Shown piece by piece: positions 23,475-37,190 of a stretch of DNA of 64,000 bases. This stretch comes from Ptiloglossa arizonensis (Eukaryota > Arthropoda > Insecta > Hymenoptera > Colletidae): NCBI RefSeq assembly GCF_051014685.1, contig NW_027479708.1:1-64000 (forward strand), written 5' to 3'. How positions within the stretch are numbered: the stretch's first letter is position 1; every line of letters begins with the position of its first letter. Position numbers and translations under genes: made by a program. The notes below the pieces were generated by a model, which saw only the letters and a program-made list of their open reading frames with translations, was not told the DNA's origin and searched no databases.

Positions 23475-25933
23475 CCAAACTGTCATATCTCGCGAACGGA
23501 TTGACCAATCCGCAAAATTTCTGTTGCATCTGAAAGTAGAAACTCGCCCGATTACATCGGTATGCGTACTTTTCCCCTAGGCCGTTCTAGTTATTCGTTT
23601 CGAGCATCAGAACGGCGAAAATTTTGAGTTTCTCAAGCGTTTCTTATCTCCAAACTGCCATATCTCGCGAACGGAATGACCAATCCGCAAAATTTCTGTT
23701 GCATCTGAAAGTAGAAACTCGCCCGATTACAACGGTATGCGTACTTTCCCCTAGGCCGTACTAGTTACTCGTTTCGAGCATCAGAACTGCGAAAATTTTG
23801 AGTTTCTCAAGCGTTTCTTACCTCCAAACTGCCATATCTCGCGAACGGATTGACCAATCCGCAAAATTTCTGTTGCATCTGAAAGTAGAAACTCGCCCGA
23901 TTACAACGGTATGTCTAGTTTTCCCCTAGGCCGTTCTAGTTATTCGTTTCGAGCATCAGACTGCGAAAATTTTGAGTTTCTCAAGCGTTTCTTATCTCCA
24001 AACTGTCATATCTCGCGAACGGATTGACCAATCCGCAAAATTTCTGTTGCATCTGAAAGTAGAAACTCGCCCGATTACAACGGTATGCCTAGTTTTCCCC
24101 TAGGCCGTTCTAGTTATTCGTTTCGAGCATCAGACTGCGAAAATTTTGAGTTTCTCAAGCGTTTCTTATCTCCAAACTGTCATATCTCGCGAACGGATTG
24201 ACCAATCCGCAAAATTTCTGTTGCATCTGAAAGTAGAAACTCGCCCGATTACATCGGTATGCGTACTTTTCCCCTAGGCCGTTCTAGTTATTCGTTTCGT
24301 GCATCAGAACGGCGAAAATTTTGAGTTTCTCAAGCGTTTCTTATCTCCAAACTGCCATATCTCGCGAACGGATTGACCAATCCGCAAAATTTCTGTTGCA
24401 TCTGAAAGTAGAAACTCGCCCGATTACATCGGTATGCGTACTTTTCCCCTAGGCCATTCTAGTTATTCGTTTCGAGCATCAGAACTGCCAAAATTTTGAG
24501 TTTCTCAAGCGTTTCTTACCTCCAAACTGCCACATCTCGCAAACGGATTGACCAATCCGCAAAATTTCTGTTGCATCTGAAAGTAGAATCTCGCCCGATT
24601 ACAACGGTAGGTGTAGTTTTCCCCTAGGCCGTTCGAGTTACTCGTTTCGAGCATCAGAACTGCGAAAATTTTGAGTTTCTCAAGCGTTTCTTACCTCCAA
24701 ACTGCCATATCTCGCGAACGGATTGACCAATCCGCAAAATTTCTGTTGCATCTGAAAGTAGAAACTCGCCCGATTACAACGGTATGCGCACTTTTCCCCT
24801 AGGCCGTTCTAGTTATTCGTTTCGAGCATCAGAACTGCGAAAATTTTGAGTTTCTCAAGCGTTTCTTACCTCCAAACTGCCATATCTCGCGAACGGATTG
24901 ACCAATCCGCAAAATTTCTGTTGCATCTGAAAGTAGAAACTCGCCCGATTACAACGGTATGCGTACCTTTCCCCTAGGCCGTTCTAGTTATTCGTTTCGA
25001 GCATCAGACTGCGAAAATGTTGAGTTTCTCAAGCGTTTCTTACCTCCAAACTGCCACATCTCGCAAACGGATTGACCAATCCGCAAAATTTCTGTTGCAT
25101 CTGAAAGTAGAAACTCGCCCGATTACAACGGTATGCGTACTTTCCCCTAGGCCGTACTAGTTACTCGTTTCGAGTATCAGAACGGCGAAAATTTTGAGTT
25201 TCTCAAGCGTTTCTTACATCCAAACTGCCATATCTCGCGAACGGATTGACCAATCCGCAGAATTTCTGTTGCATCTGAAAGTAGAAACTCGCCCGATTAC
25301 AACGGTATGTGTAGTTTTCCCCTAGGCCGTTCCAGTTATTCATTTCGAGCATCAGAACTGCGAAAATTTTGAGTTTCTCAAGCGTTTCTTACCTCCAAAC
25401 TGCCACATCTCGCAAACGGATTGACCAATCCGCAAAATTTCTGTTGCATCTGAAAGTAGAAACTCGCCCGATTACAACGGTAGGTGTAGTTTTCCCCTAG
25501 GCCGTTCAAGTTACTCGTTTCGAGCATCAGAACTGCGAAAATTTTGAGTTTCTCAAGCGTTTCTTACCTCCAAACGCCCATATCTCGCGAACGGATTGAC
25601 CAATCCGCAAAATTTCTGTTGCATCTGAAAGTAGAAACTCGCCCGATTACAACGGTATGCGTACTTTCCCCTAGGCCGTACTAGTTACTCGTTTCGAGCA
25701 TCAGAACTGCGAAAATTTTGAGTTTCTCAAGCGTTTCTTACCTCCAAACTGCCATATCTCGCGAACGGATTGACCAATCCGCAAAATTTCTGTTGCATCT
25801 GAAAGTAGAAACTCGCCCGATTACAACGGTATGTCTAGTTTTCCCCTAGGCCGTTCTAGTTATTCGTTTCGAGCATCAGACTGCGAAAATTTTGAGTTTC
25901 TCAAGCGTTTCTTATCTCCAAACTGTCATATCT
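23475..25933. repeat. Block B/C transition monomers
   Basis: No simple HOR. Monomers mix acatcgg, gtctag, ctgtcatatc, gcgtacctttcc, aaatgttgag, cacatctcgcaaac, ccgcagaattt, ccagttattcattt, tcaagttactcg and caaacgccc. Local repeats of a three-monomer set (gtactag, gtctag, ctgtcatatc) occur at 23,040-23,520 and 23,750-24,240. The part 24,600-25,752 reappears at an offset of 4193 bp inside block C. Confidence 0.78.
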
Positions 25934-27859
25934 CGCGAACGGAGTGACCAATCCGCAAAATTTCTGTTGCATCTGAAAGTAGAAACTCGCCCGATTACAA
26001 CGGTATGCGCACTTTTCCCCTAGGCCGTTCCAGTTATTCATTTCGAGCATCAGAACTGCGAAAATTTTGAGTTTCTCGAGCGTTTCTTACCTCCAAACTG
26101 CCATATCTCGCGAACGGAGTGACCAATCCGCAAAATTTCTGTTGCATCTGAAAGTAGAAACTCGCCCGATTACAACGGTATGCGCACTTTTCCCCTAGGC
26201 CGTTCCAGTTATTCATTTCGAGCATCAGAACTGCGAAAATTTTGAGTTTCTCAAGCGTTTCTTACCTCCAAACTGCCATATCTCGCGAACGGATTGACCA
26301 ATCCGCAAAATTTCTGTTGCTTCTGAAAGTAGAAACTCGTCCGATTACAACGGTATGCGCACTTTTCCCCTAGGCCGTTTTAATTATTCGTTTCGAGCAT
26401 CAGAACTGCGAAAATTTTGAGTTTCTCAAGCGTTTCTTACCTCCAAACTGCCATATCTCGCGAACGGATTGACCAATCCGCAAAATTTCTGTTGCTTCTG
26501 AAAGTAGAAACTCGCCCGATTACAACGGTATGCGCACTTTTCCCCTAGGCCGTTCTAATTATTCGTTTCGAGCATCAGAACTGCGAAAATTTTGAGTTTC
26601 TCGAGCGTTTCTTACCTCCAAACTGCCATATCTCGCGAACGGAGTGACCAATCCGCAAAATTTCTGTTGCATCTGAAAGTAGAAACTCGCCCGATTACAT
26701 CGGTATGCGTACTTTTCCCCTAGGCCGTTCTAGTTATTCGTTTCGAGCATCAGAACGGCGAAAATTTTGAGTTTCTCAAGCGTTTCTTATCTCCAAACTG
26801 CCATATCTCGCGAACGGATTGACCAATCCGCAAAATTTCTGTTGCTTCTGAAAGTAGAAACTCGCCCGATTACAACGGTATGCGCACTTTTCCCCTAGGC
26901 CGTTTTAATTATTCGTTTCGAGCATCAGAACTGCGAAAATATTGAGTTTCTCAAGCGTTTCTTACCTCCAAACTGCCATATCTCGCGAACGGATTGACCA
27001 ATCCGCAAAATTTCTGTTGCTTCTGACAGTAGAAACTCGCCCGATTACAACGGTATGCGCAGTTTTCCCCTAGGCCGTTCTAGTTATTCGTTTCGAGCAT
27101 CAGAACTGCGAAAATTTTGAGTTTCTCGAGCGTTTCTTACCTCCAAACTGCCATATCTCGCGAACGGAGTGACCAATCCGCAAAATTTCTGTTGCATCTG
27201 AAAGTAGAAACTCGCCCGATTACATCGGTATGCGTACTTTTCCCCTAGGCCGTTCTAGTTATTCGTTTCGAGCATCAGAACTGTGAAAATTTTGAGTTTC
27301 TCAAGCGTTTCTTATCTGCAAACTGCCATATCTCGCGAACGGATTGATCAATCCGCATAATTTATGTTGCATCTGAAAGTAGAAACTCGCCCGATTACAA
27401 CGGTTTGCGCACTTTTCCCCTAGGCCGTTCTAATTATTCGTTTCGAGCATCAGAACTGCGATAATTTTGAGTTTCTCGAGCGTTTCTTACCTCCAAACTG
27501 CCATATCTCGCGAACGGAGTGACCAATCCGCAAAATTTCTGTTGCATCTGAAAGTAGAAACTCGCCCGATTACATCGGTATGCGTACTTTTCCCCTAGGC
27601 CGTTCTAGTTATTCGTTTCGAGCATCAGAACGGCGAAAATTTTGAGTTTCTCAAGCGTTTCTTATCTCCAAACTGCCATATCTCGCGAACGGATTGACCA
27701 ATACGCAAAATTTCTGTTGCATCTGAAAGTAGAAACTCGCCCGATTACATCGGTATGCGCACTTTTCCCCTAGGCTGTTCTAGATATTCGTTTCGAGCAT
27801 CAGAACTGCGAAAATTTTGAGTTTTTCAAGCGTTTCTTATCTCCAAACTGCCATATCTC
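25934..27859. repeat. Block B, HOR copy 4 (partial)
   Basis: It starts in a hybrid monomer (ctgtcatatc 5' half joined to gagtgacc and gcgcac). It then follows copy 1, including the two-monomer segment missing from copies 2 and 3. At about 27,290 it jumps past the ttaactcc monomer to the ctgcaaactg/ccgcataatttatg type. Private changes are gcgataatttt (about 27,458) and gtttttcaag (about 27,820). Confidence 0.8.
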
Positions 27860-30800
27860 GCGAACGGATTGACCAATCCGCAAAATTTCTGTTGCATCTG
27901 AAAGTAGAAACTCTCCCGATTACATCGGTATGCGTACTTTTCCCCTAGGCCGTTCTAGTTATTCGTTTCGAGCATCAGAACTGTGAAAATTTTGAGTTTC
28001 TCAACCGTTTCTTACCTCCAAACTGCCACATCTCGCAAACGGATTGACCAATCCGCAAAATTTCTGTTGCATCTGAAAGTAGAAACTCGCCCGATTACAT
28101 CGGTATGCGTACTTTTCCCCTAGGCCGTTCTAGTTATTCGTTTCGAGCATCAGACTGCGAAAATTTTGAGTTTCTCAAGCGTTTCTTGTCTCCAAACTGC
28201 CATATCTCGCGAACGGATTGACCAATCCGCAAAATTTCTGTTGCATCTGAAAGTAGAAACTCGCCCGATTACAACGGTATGCGTACTTTCCCCTAGGCCG
28301 TACTAGTTACTCGTTTCGAGCATCAGAACTGCGAAAATTTTGAGTTTCTCAAGCGTTTCTTACCTCCAAACTGCCATATCTCGCGAACGGATTGACCAAT
28401 CCGCAAAATTTCTGTTGCATCTGAAAGTAGAAACTCGCCCGATTACAACGGTATGTCTAGTTTTCCCCTAGGCCGTTCTAGTTATTCGTTTCGAGCATCA
28501 GACTGCGAAAATTTTGAGTTTCTCAAGCGTTTCTTATCTCCAAACTGTCATATCTCGCGAACGGATTGACCAATCCGCAAAATTTCTGTTGCATCTGAAA
28601 GTAGAAACTCGCCCGATTACAACGGTATGTCTAGTTTTCCCCTAGGCCGTTCTAGTTATTCGTTTCGAGCATCAGAACGGCGAAAATTTTGAGTTTCTCA
28701 AGCGTTTCTTATCTCCAAACTGCCATATCTCGCGAACGGATTGACCAATCCGCAAAATTTCTGTTGCATCTGAAAGTAGAAACTCGCCCGATTACAACGG
28801 TAGGTGTAGTTTTCCCCTAGGCCGTTCGAGTTACTCGTTTCGAGCATCAGAACTGCGAAAATTTTGAGTTTCTCAAGCGTTTCTTACCTCCAAACTGCCA
28901 TATCTCGCGAACGGATTGACCAATCCGCAAAATTTCTGTTGCATCTGAAAGTAGAAACTCGCCCGATTACAACGGTATGCGCACTTTTCCCCTAGGCCGT
29001 TCTAGTTATTCGTTTCGAGCATCAGAACTGCGAAAATTTTGAGTTTCTCAAGCGTTTCTTACCTCCAAACTGCCATATCTCGCGAACGGATTGACCAATC
29101 CGCAAAATTTCTGTTGCATCTGAAAGTAGAAACTCGCCCGATTACAACGGTATGCGTACCTTTCCCCTAGGCCGTTCTAGTTATTCGTTTCGAGCATCAG
29201 ACTGCGAAAATGTTGAGTTTCTCAAGCGTTTCTTACCTCCAAACTGCCACATCTCGCAAACGGATTGACCAATCCGCAAAATTTCTGTTGCATCTGAAAG
29301 TAGAAACTCGCCCGATTACAACGGTATGCGTACTTTCCCCTAGGCCGTACTAGTTACTCGTTTCGAGTATCAGAACGGCGAAAATTTTGAGTTTCTCAAG
29401 CGTTTCTTACATCCAAACTGCCATATCTCGCGAACGGATTGACCAATCCGCAGAATTTCTGTTGCATCTGAAAGTAGAAACTCGCCCGATTACAACGGTA
29501 TGTGTAGTTTTCCCCTAGGCCGTTCCAGTTATTCATTTCGAGCATCAGAACTGCGAAAATTTTGAGTTTCTCAAGCGTTTCTTACCTCCAAACTGCCACA
29601 TCTCGCAAACGGATTGACCAATCCGCAAAATTTCTGTTGCATCTGAAAGTAGAAACTCGCCCGATTACAACGGTAGGTGTAGTTTTCCCCTAGGCCGTTC
29701 AAGTTACTCGTTTCGAGCATCAGAACTGCGAAAATTTTGAGTTTCTCAAGCGTTTCTTACCTCCAAACGCCCATATCTCGCGAACGGATTGACCAATCCG
29801 CAAAATTTCTGTTGCATCTGAAAGTAGAAACTCGCCCGATTACAACGGTATGCGTACTTTCCCCTAGGCCGTACTAGTTACTCGTTTCGAGCATCAGAAC
29901 TGCGAAAATTTTGAGTTTCTCAAGCGTTTCTTACCTCCAAACTGCCACATCTCGCAAACGGATTGACCAATCCGCAAAATTTCTGTTGCATCTGAAGGTA
30001 GAATCTCGCCCGATTACAACGGTAGGTGTAGTTTTCCCCTAGGCCGTTCGAGTTACTCGTTTCGAGCATCAGAACTGCGAAAATTTTGAGTTTCTCAAGC
30101 GTTTCTTACCTCCAAACTGCCATATCTCGCGAACGGATTGACCAATCCGCAAAATTTCTGTTGCATCTGAAAGTAGAAACTCGCCCGATTACAACGGTAT
30201 GCGCACTTTTCCCCTAGGCCGTTCTAGTTATTCGTTTCGAGCATCAGAACTGCGAAAATTTTGAGTTTCTCAAGCGTTTCTTACCTCCAAACTGCCACAT
30301 CTCGCAAACGGATTGACCAATCCGCAAAATTTCTGTTGCATCTGAAAGCAGAAACTCGCCCGATTACAACGGTATGCGTACTTTCCCCTAGGCCGTACTA
30401 GTTACTCGTTTCGAGCATCAGAACGGCGAAAATTTTGAATTTCTCAAGCGTTTCTTACATCCAAACTGCCATATCTCGCGAACGGATTGACCAATCCGCA
30501 GAATTTCTGTTGCATCTGAAAGTAGAAACTCGCCCGATTACAACGGTATGTGTAGTTTTCACCTAGGCCGTTCTAGTTATTCATTTCGAGCATCAGAACT
30601 GCGAAAATTTTGAGTTTCTCAAGCGTTTCTTACCTCCAAACTGCCACATCTCGCAAACGGATTGACCAATCCGCAAAATTTCTGTTGCATCTGAAAGTAG
30701 AAACTCGCCCGATTACAACGGTAGGTGTAGTTTTCCCCTAGGCCGTTCAAGTTACTCGTTTCGAGCATCAGAACTGCGAAAATTTTGAGTTTCTCAAGCG

Positions 30801-31524
30801 TTTCTTACCTCCAAACTGCCATATCTCGCGAACGGATTGAACAATCCGCAAAATTTCTGTTGCATCTGAAAGTAGAAACTCGCCCGATTACAACGGTATG
30901 CGTACTTTCCCCTAGGCCGTACTAGTTACTCGTTTCGAGCATCAGAACTGCGAAAATTTTGAGTTTCTCAAGCGTTTCTTACCTCCAAACTGCCATATCT
31001 CGCGAACGGAATGACCGATCCGCAAAATTTCTGTTGCATCTGAAAGTAGAAACTCGCCCGATTACAACGGTAGGTGTAATTTTCCCCTAGGCCGCCTAGT
31101 TACTCGTTTCGAGCATCAGAACTGCGAAAATTTTGAGTTTCTCAACCGTTTCTTATCTCCAAACTGCCATTTCTCGCGAACGGATTGACCAATCCGCAAA
31201 ATTTCTGTTGCATCTGAAAGTAGAAACTCGCCCGATTACAACGGTAGGTGTAGTTTTCCCCTATGCCGTTCAAGTTATTCGTTTCGAGCATCAGAACTGC
31301 GAAAATTTTGAGTTTCTCAAGCGTTTCTTACTTCCAAACTGCCATATCTAGCGAACGGATTGACCAATCCGCAAAATTTCTGTTGCATCTGAAAGTAGAA
31401 ACTCGCCCGATTACAACGGTATGTGTAGTTTTCCCCTAGGCCGTTCTAGTTATTCGTTTCGAGCATCAGACTGCGAAAATTTTGAGTTTCTCAAGCGTTT
31501 CTTATCTCCAAACTGTCATATCTC
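27860..31524. repeat. Block C, 21-mer HOR copy 1 (about 3665 bp)
   Basis: It repeats at an offset of 3665 bp (21 monomers minus 10 bases of small deletions). Order: block-B-like monomers (ctctccc/acatcgg, tcaaccg, cagactgcg with ttgtctcc, tactttcccc, gtctag), then aggtgtag/tcgagttactcg, gcgcac, gcgtacc, aaatgttgag, gtatcagaacgg, ccgcagaattt, ccagttattcattt, tcaagttactcg, caaacgccc, ctgaaggtag, ctgaaagcag, gaacaatcc, ggaatgaccgatcc and a monomer with the 2-base deletion ccgcctagttac. Confidence 0.85.
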
Positions 31525-34500
31525 GCGAACGGATTGACCAATCCCCAAAATTTCTGTTGCATCTGAAAGTAGAAACTCTCCCGATTACATCGGTATGCGT
31601 ACTTTTCCCCTAGGCCGTTCTAGTTATTCGTTTCGAGCATCAGAACTGTGAAAATTTTGAGTTTCTCAACCGTTTCTTACCTCCAAACTGCCACATCTCG
31701 CAAACGGATTGACCAATCCGCAAAATTTCTGTTGCATCTGAAAGTAGAAACTCGCCCGATTACATCGGTATGCGTACTTTTCCCCTAGGCCGTTCTAGTT
31801 ATTCGTTTCGAGCATCAGACTGCGAAAATTTTGAGTTTCTCAAGCGTTTCTTGTCTCCAAACTGCCATATCTCGCGAACGGATTGACCAATCCGCAAAAT
31901 TTCTGTTGCATCTGAAAGTAGAAACTCGCCCGATTACAACGGTATGCGTACTTTCCCCTAGGCCGTACTAGTTACTCGTTTCGAGCATCAGAACTGCGAA
32001 AATTTTGAGTTTCTCAAGCGTTTCTTACCTCCAAACTGCCATATCTCGCGAACGGATTGACCAATCCGCAAAATTTCTGTTGCATCTGAAAGTAGAAACT
32101 CGCCCGATTACAACGGTATGTCTAGTTTTCCCCTAGGCCGTTCTAGTTATTCGTTTCGAGCATCAGACTGCGAAAATTTTGAGTTTCTCAAGCGTTTCTT
32201 ATCTCCAAACTGTCATATCTCGCGAACGGATTGACCAATCCGCAAAATTTCTGTTGCATCTGAAAGTAGAAACTCGCCCGATTACAACGGTATGTCTAGT
32301 TTTCCACTAGGCCGTTCTAGTTATTCGTTTCGAGCATCAGAACGGCGAAAATTTTGAGTTTCTCAAGCGTTTCTTATCTCCAAACTGCCATATCTCGCGA
32401 ACGGATTGACCAATCCGCAAAATTTCTGTTGCATCTGAAAGTAGAAACTCGCCCGATTACAACGGTAGGTGTAGTTTTCCCCTAGGCCGTTCGAGTTACT
32501 CGTTTCGAGCATCAGAACTGCGAAAATTTTGAGTTTCTCAAGCGTTTCTTACCTCCAAACTGCCATATCTCGCGAACGGATTGACCAATCCGCAAAATTT
32601 CTGTTGCATCTGAAAGTAGAAACTCGCCCGATTACAACGGTATGCGCACTTTTCCCCTAGGCCGTTCTAGTTATTCGTTTCGAGCATCAGAACTGCGAAA
32701 ATTTTGAGTTTCTCAAGCGTTTCTTACCTCCAAACTGCCATATCTCGCGAACGGATTGACCAATCCGCAAAATTTCTGTTGCATCTGAAAGTAGAAACTC
32801 GCCCGATTACAACGGTATGCGTACCTTTCCCCTAGGCCGTTCTAGTTATTCGTTTCGAGCATCAGACTGCGAAAATGTTGAGTTTCTCAAGCGTTTCTTA
32901 CCTCCAAACTGCCACATCTCGCAAACGGATTGACCAATCCGCAAAATTTCTGTTGCATCTGAAAGTAGAAACTCGCCCGATTACAACGGTATGCGTACTT
33001 TCCCCTAGGCCGTACTAGTTACTCGTTTCGAGTATCAGAACGGCGAAAATTTTGAGTTTCTCAAGCGTTTCTTACATCCAAACTGCCATATCTCGCGAAC
33101 GGATTGACCAATCCGCAGAATTTCTGTTGCATCTGAAAGTAGAAACTCGCCCGATTACAACGGTATGTGTAGTTTTCCCCTAGGCCGTTCCAGTTATTCA
33201 TTTCGAGCATCAGAACTGCGAAAATTTTGAGTTTCTCAAGCGTTTCTTACCTCCAAACTGCCACATCTCGCAAACGGATTGACCAATCCGCAAAATTTCT
33301 GTTGCATCTGAAAGTAGAAACTCGCCCGATTACAACGGTAGGTGTAGTTTTCCCCTAGGCCGTTCAAGTTACTCGTTTCGAGCATCAGAACTGCGAAAAT
33401 TTTGAGTTTCTCAAGCGTTTCTTACCTCCAAACGCCCATATCTCGCGAACGGATTGACCAATCCGCAAAATTTCTGTTGCATCTGAAAGTAGAAACTCGC
33501 CCGATTACAACGGTATGCGTACTTTCCCCTAGGCCGTACTAGTTACTCGTTTCGAGCATCAGAACTGCGAAAATTTTGAGTTTCTCAAGCGTTTCTTACC
33601 TCCAAACTGCCACATCTCGCAAACGGATTGACCAATCCGCAAAATTTCTGTTGCATCTGAAGGTAGAATCTCGCCCGATTACAACGGTAGGTGTAGTTTT
33701 CCCCTAGGCCGTTCGAGTTACTCGTTTCGAGCATCAGAACTGCGAAAATTTTGAGTTTCTCAAGCGTTTCTTACCTCCAAACTGCCATATCTCGCGAACG
33801 GATTGACCAATCCGCAAAATTTCTGTTGCATCTGAAAGTAGAAACTCGCCCGATTACAACGGTATGCGCACTTTTCCCCTAGGCCGTTCTAGTTATTCGT
33901 TTCGAGCATCAGAACTGCGAAAATTTTGAGTTTCTCAAGCGTTTCTTACCTCCAAACTGCCACATCTCGCAAACGGATTGACCAATCCGCAAAATTTCTG
34001 TTGCATCTGAAAGCAGAAACTCGCCCGATTACAACGGTATGCGTACTTTCCCCTAGGCCGTACTAGTTACTCGTTTCGAGCATCAGAACGGCGAAAATTT
34101 TGAATTTCTCAAGCGTTTCTTACATCCAAACTGCCATATCTCGCGAACGGATTGACCAATCCGCAGAATTTCTGTTGCATCTGAAAGTAGAAACTCGCCC
34201 GATTACAACGGTATGTGTAGTTTTCACCTAGGCCGTTCTAGTTATTCATTTCGAGCATCAGAACTGCGAAAATTTTGAGTTTCTCAAGCGTTTCTTACCT
34301 CCAAACTGCCACATCTCGCAAACGGATTGACCAATCCGCAAAATTTCTGTTGCATCTGAAAGTAGAAACTCGCCCGATTACAACGGTAGGTGTAGTTTTC
34401 CCCTAGGCCGTTCAAGTTACTCGTTTCGAGCATCAGAACTGCGAAAATTTTGAGTTTCTCAAGCGTTTCTTACCTCCAAACTGCCATATCTCGCGAACGG

Positions 34501-34943
34501 ATTGAACAATCCGCAAAATTTCTGTTGCATCTGAAAGTAGAAACTCGCCCGATTACAACGGTATGCGTACCTTCCCCTAGGCCGTACTAGTTACTCGTTT
34601 CGAGCATCAGAACTGCGAAAATTTTGAGTTTCTCAAGCGTTTCTTACCTCCAAACTGCCATATCTCGCGAACGGAATGACCGATCCGCAAAATTTCTGTT
34701 GCATCTGAAAGTAGAAACTCGCCCGATTACAACGGTAGGTGTAATTTTCCCCTAGGCCGCCTAGTTACTCGTTTCGAGCATCAGAACTGCGAAAATTTTG
34801 AGTTTCTCAACCGTTTCTTATCTCCAAACTGCCATTTCTCGCGAACGGATTGACCAATCCGCAAAATTTCTGTTGCATCTGAAAGTAGAAACTCGCCCGA
34901 TTACAACGGTAGGTGTAGTTTTCCCCTATGCCGTTCAAGTTAC
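31525..34943. repeat. Block C, 21-mer HOR copy 2 (incomplete)
   Basis: Matches copy 1 at an offset of 3665 bp (for example 31,133 with 34,798). Private changes are aatccccaaaa near 31,540, ttttccactagg near 32,305 and gtaccttcccc near 34,568. The copy begins in a hybrid monomer (ctgtcatatc 5' half) and departs from copy 1 near 34,944. Confidence 0.84.
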
Positions 34944-35715
34944 TCGTTTCGAGCATCAGAACGGCGAAAATTTTGAGTTTCTCAAGCGTTTCTTACATCC
35001 AAACTGCCATATCTCGCGAACGGATTGACCAATCCGCAGAATTTCTGTTGCATCTGAAAGTAGAAACTCGCCCGATTACAACGGTATGTGTAGTTTTCAC
35101 CTAGGCCGTTCTAGTTATTCATTTCGAGCATCAGAACTGCGAAGATTTTGAGTTTCTCAAGCGTTTCTTACCTCCAAACTGCCACATCTCGCAAACGGAT
35201 TGACCAATCCGCAAAATTTCTGTTGCATCTGAAAGTAGAAACTCGCCCGATTACAACGGTAGGTGTAGTTTTCCCCTAGGCCGTTCAAGTTACTCGTTTC
35301 GAGCATCAGAACTGCGAAAATGTTGAGTTTCTCAAGCGTTTCTTACCTCCAAACTGCCATATCTCGCGAACGGATTGAACAATCCGCAAAATTTCTGTTG
35401 CATCTGAAAGTAGAAACTCGCCCGATTACAACGGTATGCGTACTTTCCCCTAGGCCGTACTAGTTACTCGTTTCGAGCATCAGAACTGCGAAAATTTTGA
35501 GTTTCTCAAGCGTTTCTTACCTCCAAACTGCCATATCTCGCGAACGGAATGACCGATCCGCAAAATTTCTGTTGCATCTGAAAGTAGAAACTCGCCCGAT
35601 TACAACGGTAGGTGTAGTTTTCCCCTATGCCGTTCAAGTTACTCGTTTCGAGCATCAGAACTGCGAAAATTTTGAGTTTCTCAAGCGTTTCTTACTTCCA
35701 AACTGCCATATCTAG
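34944..35715. repeat. Local 5-mer duplication at the block C edge
   Basis: The order gaacggcg/tacatcc/ccgcagaattt, ttttcacctagg, cacatctcgcaaac, tcaagttactcg, gaacaatcc, ggaatgaccgatcc of 34,080-34,760 is repeated about 873 bp downstream (ttttcac at 34,221 and 35,094). The second round is shorter, because the monomer with ccgcctagttac is skipped. Confidence 0.75.
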
Positions 35716-37190
35716 CGAACGGATTGACCAATCCGCAAAATTTCTGTTGCATCTGAAAGTAGAAACTCGCCCGATTACAACGGTATGTGTAGTTTTCGCC
35801 TAGGCCGTTCCAGTTATTCGTTTCGAGCATCAGAACTGCGAAAATTTTGAGTTTCTAAAGCGTTTCTTATCTCCAAACTGCCATATCTCGCGAACGGATT
35901 GATCAATCCGCAAAATTTCTGTTGCATCTGAAAGTAGAAACTCGCCCGATTACAACGGTATGGGTACTTCTCCCCTAGGCCGTTCTAGTCATTCGTTTCG
36001 AGCATCAGAACTGCGAAAATTTTGAGTTTCTCAAGCGTTTCTTACCTCCAAACTGCCATATCTAGCGAACGGATTGACAAATCCGCAAAATTTCTGTTGC
36101 ATCTGAAAGTAGAAACTCGGCCGATTACAACGGTATGTGTAGTTTTCGCCTAGGCCGTTCTAGTTACTCGTTTCGAGCATCAGAACTGCGAAAATTTTGA
36201 GTTTCTCAAGCGTTTCTTACCTCCAAACTGCCATATCTAGCGAACGGATTGACCAATCCGCAAAATTTCTGTTGCATCTGAGAGTAGAAACTCGCCCGAT
36301 TACAACGGTATGTGTAGTTTTCCCCTAGGCCGTTCTAGTTATTCGTTTCGAGCATCAGTACTGCGAAAATTTTGAGTTTCTCAAGCGTTTCTTACATCCA
36401 AACGGCCATATCTCGCGAACGGATTGACCAATCCGCAAAATTTCTGTTGCATCTGAAAGTAGAAACTCGCCCGATTACAACGGTAGGTGTAGTTTTCCCC
36501 TAGGTCGTTCTAGTTATTCGTTTCGAGCATCAGAACTGCGAAAATTTTGAGTTTCTCAAGCGTTTCTTATCTCCAAACTGACACATCCCGCGAACGGATT
36601 GACCGATCCGCAAAATTTCTGTTGCATCTGAAAGTAGAAACACGCCCGATTACAACGGTATGTGTAGTTTTCCCCTAGGCCGTTCCAGTTATTCGTTTCG
36701 AGCATCAGAACTGCGAAAATTTTGAGTTTCTCAAGCGTTTTTTACCTCCAAACTGCCACATCTCGCGAACGGATTGACCAATCCGCAAAATTTCTGTTGC
36801 ATCTGAAAGTAGAAACTCGCCCAATTACAACGGTATTCGAGCTTCTCCCCTAGGCCGTTCTAGTTATTCGTTTCGAGCATCAGAACTGCGAAAATTTTGA
36901 GTTTCTCAAGCGTTTCTTAGATCCAAACTGCCACATCTCGCGAACGGATTGACCAATCCGCAAAATTTCTGTTGCATCTGAGAGTAGAAACTCGCCCAAT
37001 TACAACGGTATGTGTAGTTTTCCCCTAGGCCGCTCCAGTTATTCGTTTCGAGCATCAGAACTGCGAAAATTTTGAGTTTCTCAAGCGTTTCTTATCTCCA
37101 AACTGACACATCCCGCGAACGGATTGACCGATCCGCAAAATTTCTGTTGCGTCTGAAAGTAGAAACTCGCCCGATAACAACGGTATGTGT
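35716..37190. repeat. Block D, unordered diverged monomers
   Basis: Eight or so monomers that differ from one another at many diagnostic sites: ttttcgcctagg, tatgggtacttctcc with tagtcattcg, ctagcgaac, ctgagagtag, cagtactg, caaacggcc, ctgacacatcccgcg, tttttacc and ttcgagcttctcc. No local HOR is visible. Each type recurs elsewhere in block D in other combinations. Confidence 0.78.
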
